Positions 41,200 through 49,730 of a DNA stretch of 64,000 bases are shown one piece after another. The stretch is taken from positions 1 through 64,000 of the forward strand of contig URGL01000002.1 in assembly GCA_900547405.1 (NCBI GenBank), in the 5' to 3' direction. How positions within the stretch are numbered: position 1 is the first letter of the stretch; each line of letters starts with the position of its first letter. Source of the stretch: an uncultured Eubacteriales bacterium (GTDB lineage: Bacteria > Bacillota > Clostridia > Oscillospirales > Oscillospiraceae). The translations under genes were made by a program, and so were the position numbers. Below the pieces are notes generated by a model. The model was not told the origin of the DNA, searched no databases, and worked only from the letters and a program-made list of their open reading frames with translations.

Positions 41200-42267
41200 A
41201 TGTCCAACAACCAAAAATCCACCGCACTCTATCCCCACCCCTTTTCCCGGGCCTATTGGCGTGACGCCGCCGCGGAGCTGAAGGACACCCACATGCTGGT
41301 CTTTGCCGCCCTGATGATCGCCCTGCGGCTGGTGATGAAGCAGGTCTCCATTCCCATCACACCGACTCTGCGGATCAACACCGGCTACTTTGTCAATGCC
41401 TTAGGCGCAATGGTCTTCGGCCCCGTCATGGCTGCCATCTGCGCCGCGATCACGGACGTGCTGGGCTACATCATCCGTCCCAACGGTGTCTACTTTCTCC
41501 CCTTCATTCTGACAGAGATCGGCGGCTCCGTGATCTTCGCCCTGTTTCTCTACCGAGCCAAGGTGACCACCACCCGGGTGGTTTTGAGCCGGTTTACCAT
41601 CAATCTGCTCATCAATGTCGTGCTGCAAACGCCAATTTATATGGCCTACTATGCTCTCTACATGGGCGGCAAGCAGTATACGCTCCTGATTGCCATGCCC
41701 GGCATTGTCAAGAACATCCTCATGTTCCCCATTGAGAGCTTCCTGCTGGCCCTATTTCTCTCTATCATGCTGCCCATCACCGCCCGTCTGGGCCTCACCT
41801 ATTCCGGCAGCGACGCCAAAAAAGAGCTGAAATTCACCGGCAAGCAGGTTGCCACCCTGGCGGTGCTCCTGGTTGTGGGCATCGGCTGCGTCTTCGGCTA
41901 CCTGAGCTACTACTACAAAACCACTTCTCTTTCCGCCAAATATTCCACCGAGGAGCGGTATGAGAAGAACACCCAGATGACTCAGGTCCTGGCCCACAGC
42001 GAAAACCTGGACCCGGAGACCGCCGTCACCATTGTGGAGAGCGCCTACAAGAAATTCCTTTCCAACGAAATCACCTATACCGTAGCCGTCTACACCCTGG
42101 AAGACGGCAAACTGGAGGGTTACGATAAGGATCTGGAAACCATCCGAGGCCTGTCCAAATCTAAGGCCAAAGCCGTGGCCAAAGACGGGGTCATGTCCTA
42201 CCAGGAAACTGCCACGATTGTCCTCGACGATAAGACCGGCCAGGTGCTGTCCCTGACGGTAAAATAA
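41200..42267 (+). CDS. folT: Folate ECF transporter S component FolT with extra C-terminal domain
   Basis: A 355-aa protein. Residues about 30-205 form the ECF S component (MLVFAALMIALRLVMKQVSI, LRINTGYFVNALGAMVFGPV, GYIIRPNGVYFLPFILTEIG, VLQTPIYMAYYALY), where Arg in LRIN is the usual folate-contact motif. A further membrane helix (VATLAVLLVVGIGCVFGYLS) then leads to about 110 charged residues (TEERYEKNTQMTQVLAHSEN; ETAVTIVESAYKKFLSNEIT) that FolT proteins normally lack. AAAGGAGG precedes the ATG at 41200. Confidence 0.85.
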   Translation: MSNNQKSTALYPHPFSRAYWRDAAAELKDTHMLVFAALMIALRLVMKQVSIPITPTLRINTGYFVNALGAMVFGPVMAAICAAITDVLGYIIRPNGVYFLPFILTEIGGSVIFALFLYRAKVTTTRVVLSRFTINLLINVVLQTPIYMAYYALYMGGKQYTLLIAMPGIVKNILMFPIESFLLALFLSIMLPITARLGLTYSGSDAKKELKFTGKQVATLAVLLVVGIGCVFGYLSYYYKTTSLSAKYSTEERYEKNTQMTQVLAHSENLDPETAVTIVESAYKKFLSNEITYTVAVYTLEDGKLEGYDKDLETIRGLSKSKAKAVAKDGVMSYQETATIVLDDKTGQVLSLTVK

Positions 42268-42309
42268 AATTTAAGGGGCTGCCTCAAATAATTGGGGGAA
42301 ATACAAAAA

Positions 42310-42353
42310 CAACCGTGATGGAACCACGATAGGGACCATTACGGTTGCTTTTT
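42310..42353. terminator. Bidirectional terminator between folT and rfbB
   Basis: CAACCGTGATGG (42310-42321) pairs with CCATTACGGTTG (42336-42347), with CTTTTT on one side and TTTTTG on the other. Confidence 0.8.
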
Positions 42354-42358
42354 GATTG

Positions 42359-43426
42359 TTACAACTCCTTCGTTTGGTACATATCCTCGTAGTACTTCTG
42401 ATAAGCGCCGGAGGTTACATTATTCATCCAATCCTCATGCTGTAAGTACCAGTCGATGGTCAGGACGATGCCCTTTTCGAAGGGGGTCTCGGGATACCAG
42501 CCCAGGTCGTTCTTGATCTTGGTGGGGTCGATGCCGTAGCGGCGGTCGTGGCCCAGGCGATCCTCCACGTGCTTGATCAGGTCCTCGCTGATGCCCTCGT
42601 CATTCAGCCGGTCGTGGAGCTGGGCGATGATGGTTTTGACGATAAAGATGTTGGGCCGCTCGTTGTGGCCGCCCACGTTGTAGACCTCGCCTACCTTGCC
42701 ACCGTCACAGACCATGTCAATGGCCTTGCAGTGATCCTCTACATATAGCCAATCCCGGACTTGCATGCCATCGCCGTAGACGGGGAGCTGCTTGTGGTGC
42801 TTCACGTTGTTGATCATCAGAGGGATCAGCTTCTCCGGGAACTGGTAGGGGCCGTAGTTGTTGGAGCAGCGGGTGATGTTGACGGGCATGCCGTAGGTGT
42901 CGTGGAAAGCCATGACGAACATATCCGCGCTGGCCTTGGAGGAGGAGTAGGGGCTGTGGGGGCACAGGGGGGTAGTCTCCATGAAGAAGCCTTCCGCACC
43001 CAGAGCACCGTAGACCTCGTCGGTGGACACCTGGAGATACTTCTTGCCCGGTTTCCAGCTCTTGGTCCCAGCGTTGTACCAGGCCTCCTTGGCCCGCTGC
43101 AAGAGGTTCACGGTGCCCATGACGTTGGTCTGGACGAAGATTTCCGGGTTGGCAATGGACCGGTCCACGTGGCTCTCAGCCGCGAAGTTTATGACATAGT
43201 CAAAGTCGTATTTCTGAAACAGGGATGTTACCAGCTCCTTGTCGCAGATATCCCCCTGGACAAAGACGTGCCGGGGGTCTCCTTCCACGCCCTTCAGGTT
43301 TTCCAGGTTCCCGGCGTAGGTCAGCTTGTCCAGGTTGACCAGGAGAATGTCATCGTGCTTTTTCAGCATGTAGTAGACGAAGTTGGAGCCAATGAAGCCC
43401 GCACCGCCAGTTATGAATATCGTCAT
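42359..43426 (-). CDS. rfbB: dTDP-glucose 4,6-dehydratase
   Basis: A 355-aa short-chain dehydrogenase/reductase fold enzyme making dTDP-4-keto-6-deoxyglucose. Motifs are MTIFITGGAGFIGSNFVYYM, NFAAESHVDRSIANPEIF, STDEVYGALG and the YxxxK active site YSSSKASADMFVM. It is the last gene of the eight-gene glycan operon. RfbC and RfbD (rhamnose) genes are not in the window; its product probably feeds the adjacent transaminase. GC-rich codon use contrasts with the AT-rich genes upstream in the operon. Confidence 0.95.
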   Translation of the reverse strand: MTIFITGGAGFIGSNFVYYMLKKHDDILLVNLDKLTYAGNLENLKGVEGDPRHVFVQGDICDKELVTSLFQKYDFDYVINFAAESHVDRSIANPEIFVQTNVMGTVNLLQRAKEAWYNAGTKSWKPGKKYLQVSTDEVYGALGAEGFFMETTPLCPHSPYSSSKASADMFVMAFHDTYGMPVNITRCSNNYGPYQFPEKLIPLMINNVKHHKQLPVYGDGMQVRDWLYVEDHCKAIDMVCDGGKVGEVYNVGGHNERPNIFIVKTIIAQLHDRLNDEGISEDLIKHVEDRLGHDRRYGIDPTKIKNDLGWYPETPFEKGIVLTIDWYLQHEDWMNNVTSGAYQKYYEDMYQTKEL

Positions 43427-43437
43427 ATTGGCTCCTC

Positions 43438-44322
43438 TCAGAAAAATATTTTATCCTCTGCCACCAGGCGTAAATGCTCCCCGTATGGAGATTTCCCGTA
43501 AGCCTCTGCGGCAGCAACGAGCTGGGATTTATCAATCCATTTTTCGTGATAAGCTATTTCCTCTGGTGCGGAAATCACTACACCCTGGCGGTTCTGGACC
43601 GTCTGGACAAACACAGAAGCTTCCATCAAGCTGTCCATAGTGCCGGTATCCATCCAGGCAAAGCCACGGCCCAGAATCTGCACCTTCAGTTGCCCACGTT
43701 TTAAGTACATATCATTTAGCGTAGTAATTTCCAGCTCCCCTCTAAGGGATGGACGCACCTGTTCTGCCATCTGGGCCACACCGGCAGGATAAAAATACAG
43801 TCCTGTAATGCAATAATTAGACTTGGGATTCCTTGGTTTTTCCTCTACAGAGAGGACCGTCCGTTTACTGTCAAACTCCACAACGCCAAAGCGTTGAGGA
43901 TCCCGTACATAGTAGCCAAAAATGGTGGCATCTCCGTTTTGTGCATTTTTCACAGCGTCTGTCAAGTTCTTCCTGAACCAGCCTCCGTAAAAGATGTTAT
44001 CTCCTAGAATCATGGCACAGGGCTCATCCCCGATGAACTCTTGGCCAATGAGGAAGGCCTGGGCCAATCCATCTGGGCTCGGCTGCACCGCATAACTCAG
44101 GCGAATGCCGAACTGACTCCCATCCCCCAGGAGTTCCCGGAACCTCGGCGTATCAGAGGGAGTAGAGATCAGTAAAATATCTCGGATCCCCGCTAACATC
44201 AGCGCTGACAGTGGATAATAAATCATGGGTTTATCATAAACCGGCAGCAACTGTTTTGACGTGACCTTCGTCAGAGGATAGAGTCTTGTGCCGGAGCCAC
44301 CGGCGAGAATGATGCCCTTCAC
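43438..44322 (-). CDS. rfbA: Glucose-1-phosphate thymidylyltransferase
   Basis: A protein of about 294 aa making dTDP-glucose. Signature KGIILAGGSGTRLYPLTKVT with SKQLLPVYDKPMIYYPLSAL, then CAMILGDNIFYGGWF and RGFAWMDTGTMDSLMEAS. I favour the GTG at 44322, eight bases from GGGAGG and matching the family start MKGIILAGG; an ATG at 44328 would add two residues and is too near the ribosome site. It is 11 bases upstream of rfbB. Confidence 0.95.
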   Translation of the reverse strand: MKGIILAGGSGTRLYPLTKVTSKQLLPVYDKPMIYYPLSALMLAGIRDILLISTPSDTPRFRELLGDGSQFGIRLSYAVQPSPDGLAQAFLIGQEFIGDEPCAMILGDNIFYGGWFRKNLTDAVKNAQNGDATIFGYYVRDPQRFGVVEFDSKRTVLSVEEKPRNPKSNYCITGLYFYPAGVAQMAEQVRPSLRGELEITTLNDMYLKRGQLKVQILGRGFAWMDTGTMDSLMEASVFVQTVQNRQGVVISAPEEIAYHEKWIDKSQLVAAAEAYGKSPYGEHLRLVAEDKIFF

Positions 44323-44337
44323 AGGCATTCCCTCCCA

Positions 44338-45441
44338 TCATCCCAAAATAGTGTCACAGATTTTATCTACATCTTCCAACGCCAAATCTGCGTACAAAGG
44401 CAATGTCAGCACCCGTAGCGCCAGGTGTTGGGCTACCGGCGTCTTTTCCACTCCAGCAGTAGGATAGTTTCGATAGCATTCGAAGCTGTTGGTCAGTGGG
44501 AAGAAATACTTCCGGGCAGTAATTTCCTGGGCTTTCAGCATTTCGAAAATCTCATTACGGGTATACTTGTAGCCGTCAAACACCACAGGAAAGTAAGCGT
44601 AATTGGACTCTACCCCATCTTGAGGCTGGCAAAGGCAGATTCCCTCTACCCCACTCAGGCGCTGGCGATAGCGTTCCACAACTATTTTCCTTTTAGCTAT
44701 TTCCCCGTCCAAATGTCGCAGATTACAGATACCCATTGCCGCCTGGAATTCGTTCATCTTGGCATTTCCGCCTACATAAGCCACTTCCTCCGGGCCATGG
44801 AATCCGAAGTTCTTCTGATCATTCAGCAGCTGTACCCAGCTGTCATTTTTATAACACACTGCGCCACCTTCGATGGTATGGAACACCTTAGTAGCGTGGA
44901 AGCTGAACATGGAGGCATCTCCGAAGCAGGCCGAGGACACGCCCTTGTACCGTACGCCAAAGGCATGAGCAGCATCGTAGATCACCTTCAGACCATACTT
45001 TTTCGCAATCATCTCAATGGTCTCTACGTCACACAGGTTTCCGTACACATGCACTGGCACGATAGCCACGGTTTTATCGGTGATCAGGCTCTCCAGCTTG
45101 GTCACATCCATGGTGTAGTCCCGGTTGTTTACATCACAGAACACCGGCACCAGTCCATTGCGCACAATGGCGTGAGTAGTGGATGCAAATGTGAATGGCG
45201 TGGTAATCACTTCTCCCCCTTCCGGCAGGTTCAGCGCCCCAATAGCATTCTCCAGCGCCAGATGCCCGTTGGTATAGAGGGTCACATGGGGAACACCCAG
45301 GTATTTCTCTAGTTCCGTCTGAAGCTGCTTGTGCTTTGCACCCATATTGGTCAGCCAGCGGGTATTCCATAAATCTTTGATTTCGTCACAGTATTCCTCA
45401 AATGTTGGCATTGAGGAACGGGTAACCAAAATTTGTTTCAT
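44338..45441 (-). CDS. DegT/DnrJ/EryC1/StrS-family sugar aminotransferase
   Basis: A 367-aa PLP-dependent transaminase. It has LWNTRWLTNMGAKHKQLQTE, GGEVITTPFTFASTTHAIVR, VPVHVYGNLCDVETIEMI, YDAAHAFG and the PLP-lysine motif MFSFHATKVFHTIEGGAV, then GGNAKMNEFQAAMGI. Next to rfbA and rfbB it most likely converts dTDP-4-keto-6-deoxyglucose to a dTDP-4-amino-4,6-dideoxy-hexose (VioA/WecE type). Whether the product is the gluco or galacto epimer cannot be read. AAGGAAGG before the ATG at 45441 is better placed than the site of an ATG five codons earlier. Confidence 0.88.
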   Translation of the reverse strand: MKQILVTRSSMPTFEEYCDEIKDLWNTRWLTNMGAKHKQLQTELEKYLGVPHVTLYTNGHLALENAIGALNLPEGGEVITTPFTFASTTHAIVRNGLVPVFCDVNNRDYTMDVTKLESLITDKTVAIVPVHVYGNLCDVETIEMIAKKYGLKVIYDAAHAFGVRYKGVSSACFGDASMFSFHATKVFHTIEGGAVCYKNDSWVQLLNDQKNFGFHGPEEVAYVGGNAKMNEFQAAMGICNLRHLDGEIAKRKIVVERYRQRLSGVEGICLCQPQDGVESNYAYFPVVFDGYKYTRNEIFEMLKAQEITARKYFFPLTNSFECYRNYPTAGVEKTPVAQHLALRVLTLPLYADLALEDVDKICDTILG

Positions 45442-45462
45442 CTTGCCTTCCTTCATTCCTTT

Positions 45463-45972
45463 TCAAAATATATCCAGCAGGAAGCGTAGCTGGTCCGCAT
45501 CTGTCTGCGAAAACGGGATGCACATATTCTGATTATAGTACCGTCTATCCCCAGTTACATCCTCTAATGTACCAAAACTTTGCAAGGTTGCATTTTCAAA
45601 GTTCTCCCCTTCATACTCCAGTAAATACTCCGTAACACCATTTGATCTCAGAAATCTATCCAAGAACACTTTTTCTCTGATAGATCTCCGTTTCAGCACA
45701 AAGGGGATCCCCACCATTTTTCCCGGATTAAAATCACGAATATCCAGGTATTCCACATTTTTGTGATTTTTCCCTTCTCCACAACTCACTTTAGATATAC
45801 GCGCATATATGATTTTGGCCCTTGTCAAATCAAAAATTATTTTTTCTTTGACACTTCCCTGCGCATTCTTCTCAAGAAACCATTGGTAAACAATATGTTC
45901 TCGTTCCCAAGTTTCCTCTTTTTGATTCTTCGAAATTAAATATTTTCTTTCGTTTTCTTCAATTGTCTTCAT
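45463..45972 (-). CDS. CYTH-domain protein
   Basis: A 169-aa protein with the CYTH fold signature. ENERKYLI near residue 8 is the ExERKxL start, KEKIIFDLTRAKIIYARI supplies the basic strands, KRRSIREKVFLDRF follows, and the closing EDVTGDRRYYNQNMC is the EVTGDxRYxN motif of the family. CYTH enzymes bind triphosphates through a tunnel of Arg/Lys and Glu with metal. Its presence in a glycan operon, coupled by a four-base overlap to an ATP-grasp gene, is unusual; it may act on an activated intermediate or dispose of polyphosphate. Confidence 0.72.
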   Translation of the reverse strand: MKTIEENERKYLISKNQKEETWEREHIVYQWFLEKNAQGSVKEKIIFDLTRAKIIYARISKVSCGEGKNHKNVEYLDIRDFNPGKMVGIPFVLKRRSIREKVFLDRFLRSNGVTEYLLEYEGENFENATLQSFGTLEDVTGDRRYYNQNMCIPFSQTDADQLRFLLDIF

Positions 45973-47147
45973 GTCTTTTCAGCCTTCCTCAGCAGCCTTT
46001 TATTGACAAAATCATCCACAGCAAACGGCTCTTTCTCATCTGAGGAATGATTGCGAATCACTGTCATAATAAAATCTGCGTTTGAAGAGAATCCACCCTT
46101 CTTTTCCGGATGCAGCTGATTCACCTGAATCTCGCATTCACCAAAGACTGTTGACAACACCTTCTGGCATTCCTCCAAATCATACTCCACCGGACAGCTC
46201 TGATGGTTAAATACATAGTCCATACGCAAATTGGGTCTAGCAACCTGAAATGGAATCACTTTGTCCCCGGTGATCAGCCGGATATACTCGTCCATCAAAT
46301 TCCGATCATACAGTCGGGAAATAAAAGTCTTATAGTACGTTCCGCCTCCAACTCCAATATCCATTTCGATCATATCAATGCTCTTTTCGGAAACAATGAT
46401 ATCCGCTTTGATAATGGAATTTTGGATTCCAGAATCCGCCAGAAACCGCTGAATGTACGCTTGAAGCCTGTCCAGATGGTCATCCGCATATCGCAGCACA
46501 CCTAAAAATACTGTATCCCGGTAGGATCTGCGCAAAACAGGTGCCAGCAGCTTCAGTTTTCCGTTCTGAACAATCGTGACACAGCGATATTCGTCACCTT
46601 TACGTACATCCTGTACAATATCCTCTTTGCACACATCCCCATTATCCCGATAACGATGCATCAACGTTTCCCCGGACAGAATCGTAATTCCCTCCGATCC
46701 TCTGCCGGATGCGGGCTTTAGAATGTACTCCTCATTTGGGTGGATATCTCCATCTGTCAGCTCCGATATTTTCCATGTATGGATTGTAGACAGCCCATAT
46801 TTCTCCAGCAATAACTGCTGCTTTGTCTTGTCAGAACCAACTGCAAGCTCATCCGGAATGGCTGTCACGGTACCATAGTAGTTCGACAATCTCTGAACCG
46901 TTTGAACCGCTCCACCTCCGGCAAAGGAACCAACTGCTGCCACCTGGACTCCTAAGGAATCGATCCATCGAATGGCCGCCTCCGGATCATGCGTGTCCAG
47001 CTCTGCCGAATAGTCGCACAAGCGAATCGCCTCAGCAGAGTTTTTTCCCTTTCCAAAGGCAACCACTGTATAGCCATTTTCCTTTAGTCTCTTGATAAAA
47101 GCCAGCTGCTGCGGCCCCATTCCAACAGATATTACTACTTTTTTCAC
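45969..47147 (-). CDS. ATP-grasp ligase (second of a pair)
   Basis: A 392-aa protein with a Rossmann-like pre-ATP-grasp domain (VVISVGMGPQQLAFIKRLKE, GYTVVAFGKGKNSAEA) and an ATP-grasp domain: SDKTKQQLLLEKYGLST, the ATP-binding EEYILKPASGRGSEGITIL, and metal site region SIDMIEMDIGVGGGTYYKT. It resembles the CarB/PurK/PylC group, which joins a carboxylate to an amine. The start is GTG at 47147, six bases after GGGAGG; the longer open frame has no site. It is not clearly homologous in its N-terminus to the neighbouring ATP-grasp. Confidence 0.82.
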   Translation of the reverse strand: MKKVVISVGMGPQQLAFIKRLKENGYTVVAFGKGKNSAEAIRLCDYSAELDTHDPEAAIRWIDSLGVQVAAVGSFAGGGAVQTVQRLSNYYGTVTAIPDELAVGSDKTKQQLLLEKYGLSTIHTWKISELTDGDIHPNEEYILKPASGRGSEGITILSGETLMHRYRDNGDVCKEDIVQDVRKGDEYRCVTIVQNGKLKLLAPVLRRSYRDTVFLGVLRYADDHLDRLQAYIQRFLADSGIQNSIIKADIIVSEKSIDMIEMDIGVGGGTYYKTFISRLYDRNLMDEYIRLITGDKVIPFQVARPNLRMDYVFNHQSCPVEYDLEECQKVLSTVFGECEIQVNQLHPEKKGGFSSNADFIMTVIRNHSSDEKEPFAVDDFVNKRLLRKAEKT

Positions 47148-47163
47148 CGCTATCCTCCCAAAA

Positions 47164-48270
47164 TCAACGTTCCATAGTCTCCATTCGATACACATTTATC
47201 GTGTCCGGCCTGTCATACATATCCGCTCGCTGGAAATTCTCCCAATGATCCTGAAAAAATTGTCTTCCGGGACCGTGCCACACGCAGTCTTTCTCCGCGC
47301 TGCGTCCCCCGCTCCAATAATAATATGCCTCACAAGGTTGATCGGTAAATGCCTTCTCCTTCATAAATCCCGTATCCTGAAGAAACGCTTCAATTAATGG
47401 AACACCCGCATCAACATACAGCTGTGTTGGACCCCAGAGTCTAGGATTGGCCTCGATCATGTAGTACCGCTCCTTACATTTCCGAAGCTCAATCATAACA
47501 AACCCAACAAACTTTTGATCCTTAAAAAGTGCCTCGAATTGACCCGATATCTCCGAAGTGTGCAAATTCCTGGATACCGCCGCCAAAATGGATTTTCCAT
47601 TGGGCTGCTGCGCAATATTTTCCTGTGAAAAAGATATTACTGTTCCATTTTTTGCGAAGTAATACAAGAGATAGAAGCTTTCACCCTGCACAAACTCCTG
47701 TAAATCAAAGTCTTCTCCTCGATAATTCCGTATAAAAGTCCGGTACTCCTCTTCTGTTTCTACAATCACCGGTGCGTATACCTTCCCATCCGATGATACA
47801 TAATGCTTCGGTTTGGCAACAAAAGGCTGTCCCTGCCAGCAGTCAATCTCTATATTCTCCGGGACCGTTAGTCCCCGATTTCTGCACAGTTTCCAAAAGG
47901 TCTCTTTATCCGATATTTCATAATATTGCTTAGCCTCAACCAAAGGAATCTCGCATTTGTGTTTTCGAAATATTTCTCGGTTCTCCAAGACGAACCGGTT
48001 TAATGCCTCGGTGCTTGGTACAATTGTTGCCATTTCTGCACCGGTATCCGCTAATGTAGCCTCTGTCGCGAAAAGTATTTCGTCCAGATTCAACTGCTTT
48101 ATCTTTCTAACATAAGAGACTCTGTCTTTATAATCCGTCACAAGTATTGTGTCCTGATCTGATGCGGCAATAATCCTAAAATTATCTATTCTGTTCTTTT
48201 TTAGCTCCCGCAAAAACGCAACTACAGCCCGCTGGTTGTATCCTGAGAAAATCAACAGCACTTTTTTCAT
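47164..48270 (-). CDS. ATP-grasp ligase (first of a pair)
   Basis: A 368-aa protein. The N-terminal domain starts MKKVLLIFSGYNQRAVVAFL; the ATP-grasp domain has SDKETFWKLCRNRGLTVPEN, the ATP-lysine stretch GQPFVAKPKHYVSSDGKV, DFDLQEFVQGESFYLLYYFA and the metal motif YYMIEANPRLWGPTQLYVD (ExN). It would form an amide or peptide-like bond between a carboxylate and an amine. It overlaps the flippase gene by four bases and is 16 bases from the second ATP-grasp, so both are made together. Confidence 0.83.
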   Translation of the reverse strand: MKKVLLIFSGYNQRAVVAFLRELKKNRIDNFRIIAASDQDTILVTDYKDRVSYVRKIKQLNLDEILFATEATLADTGAEMATIVPSTEALNRFVLENREIFRKHKCEIPLVEAKQYYEISDKETFWKLCRNRGLTVPENIEIDCWQGQPFVAKPKHYVSSDGKVYAPVIVETEEEYRTFIRNYRGEDFDLQEFVQGESFYLLYYFAKNGTVISFSQENIAQQPNGKSILAAVSRNLHTSEISGQFEALFKDQKFVGFVMIELRKCKERYYMIEANPRLWGPTQLYVDAGVPLIEAFLQDTGFMKEKAFTDQPCEAYYYWSGGRSAEKDCVWHGPGRQFFQDHWENFQRADMYDRPDTINVYRMETMER

Positions 48271-49730
48271 TTAGACTCTTCCCTTTTCCCATTTTTTTTC
48301 CAAACAAGTTTTAACTGCTCCCACAAATACTGGAAGCCCTCCAGTTTCAGCAAGGCAGAGCCCACAATGAAAATGCAGGCCCCCATAATGACCTGAATAA
48401 GCAGCGTAAGCAAATCTGAAAATCCTATCCACTTTACTGGATAAACGCAGCAGCCCATAAACACAGCAAGTAAAATTCCCGGAAGAATATCCCTGATTTG
48501 TTCTGGGTAACTGTAATCTAACAATTTCTTGTTGGGCCAACTATTGATAATCTGGCTGGTAATACTTGTAAACAAGAGACTATACGCCATTGCCATAACG
48601 CCAAACCACATCGTACCTAGCAGGACAATCAGCCCAATCACCTTCTTTATTGTCTCCAGCTTCAAAAACAAATCGCTGCGTCCCATTGCCTTGATAGCAT
48701 TCAGATTTGTAGTATTGACCGGATAAAACATATATGTGATACAAAATATCCGAAGGAAAGGTACACAAGGTAGCCATTTTTCCGTTAAAATCAGGTGAAT
48801 AACCGACTCCGCTGTAAAGGCCAGCCCCATCATAACCGGTGCAATCACGTAGGTGCTCGTCTTCATTGCACGCCGAGTCATATTCTTGACTCGTTCCGGA
48901 TTGTCCTGGACCTGAGACATAGCTGGCAACAAAACACTGTTGATGGAGGTGTCAATATTATTCACCAGCAGATCCGGCAGCTGTTTACCCCGATTATACT
49001 GAGCCAGGTCTGTCTTTGTATACATCTTCCCAATGATTAGCTGGCGCAAATCGTTATACACAGTATCCAGGAGCGACGAAGCAAGCAACTTCCAACCAAA
49101 AGAAAACAGGCCCTTCAATCGCCGCCAGGAGAACATCCATTTAGGCCGCCACTTGACGGTAATCCATAGAATGAGGGTGTCCACAGTGGCGTTGAATATC
49201 TGCTGGGCTACCAACGCCCACACGCCAAATCCAAAATAGGCCATAGCAATACCGATAACCGCCGCACCGATGGTACCTCCCAAGGTAGCAAAGAAGAAGC
49301 GCTTAAACTGCATAGTCCGGCTCACGTATGCCTGCTGCACATTTTTTACACCGGAAATTACCAGTGTCAAACTCAATACCCGGACCACCGATATCAGAGA
49401 TGCATCATTATAAAATTTTGCAATCATCGGTGCTGCCAGGAACATTCCTAGGTATAGCAACACGCATATGGCGATATTAAAATAGAACACCGTAGAAAAG
49501 TCCAAATCATCTGCATCTTTTTTTTGGATCAAAGCATTTCCGAATCCGCTGTCTATAAAAACATTCAGGATTTGAGTAAAAACCGTTACCAAAGCAATTG
49601 TGCCGTAGGCTTCCGGCGCCAGCAGTCTAGCCAGGACAATGGATACTACAAATGCAACGCCCTGGGCACCAAAGCGCTCCGCCAAGCGCCATATAAAATT
49701 AGACATAACTCCGGAATTCTCTCTTGCCAC
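48267..49730 (-). CDS. Oligosaccharide flippase (Wzx/WzxC-like)
   Basis: A 487-aa polysaccharide exporter of the MOP superfamily with about 12-14 membrane helices. The start MSNFIWRLAERFGAQGVAFV and VSIVLARLLAPEAYGTIALV are typical of WzxC-like proteins, as is DSGFGNALIQKKDADDLDFS. It should move a lipid-linked repeat unit across the membrane. It is the second gene of the operon, directly abutting the glycosyltransferase. Confidence 0.9.
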   Translation of the reverse strand: MARENSGVMSNFIWRLAERFGAQGVAFVVSIVLARLLAPEAYGTIALVTVFTQILNVFIDSGFGNALIQKKDADDLDFSTVFYFNIAICVLLYLGMFLAAPMIAKFYNDASLISVVRVLSLTLVISGVKNVQQAYVSRTMQFKRFFFATLGGTIGAAVIGIAMAYFGFGVWALVAQQIFNATVDTLILWITVKWRPKWMFSWRRLKGLFSFGWKLLASSLLDTVYNDLRQLIIGKMYTKTDLAQYNRGKQLPDLLVNNIDTSINSVLLPAMSQVQDNPERVKNMTRRAMKTSTYVIAPVMMGLAFTAESVIHLILTEKWLPCVPFLRIFCITYMFYPVNTTNLNAIKAMGRSDLFLKLETIKKVIGLIVLLGTMWFGVMAMAYSLLFTSITSQIINSWPNKKLLDYSYPEQIRDILPGILLAVFMGCCVYPVKWIGFSDLLTLLIQVIMGACIFIVGSALLKLEGFQYLWEQLKLVWKKNGKREESK

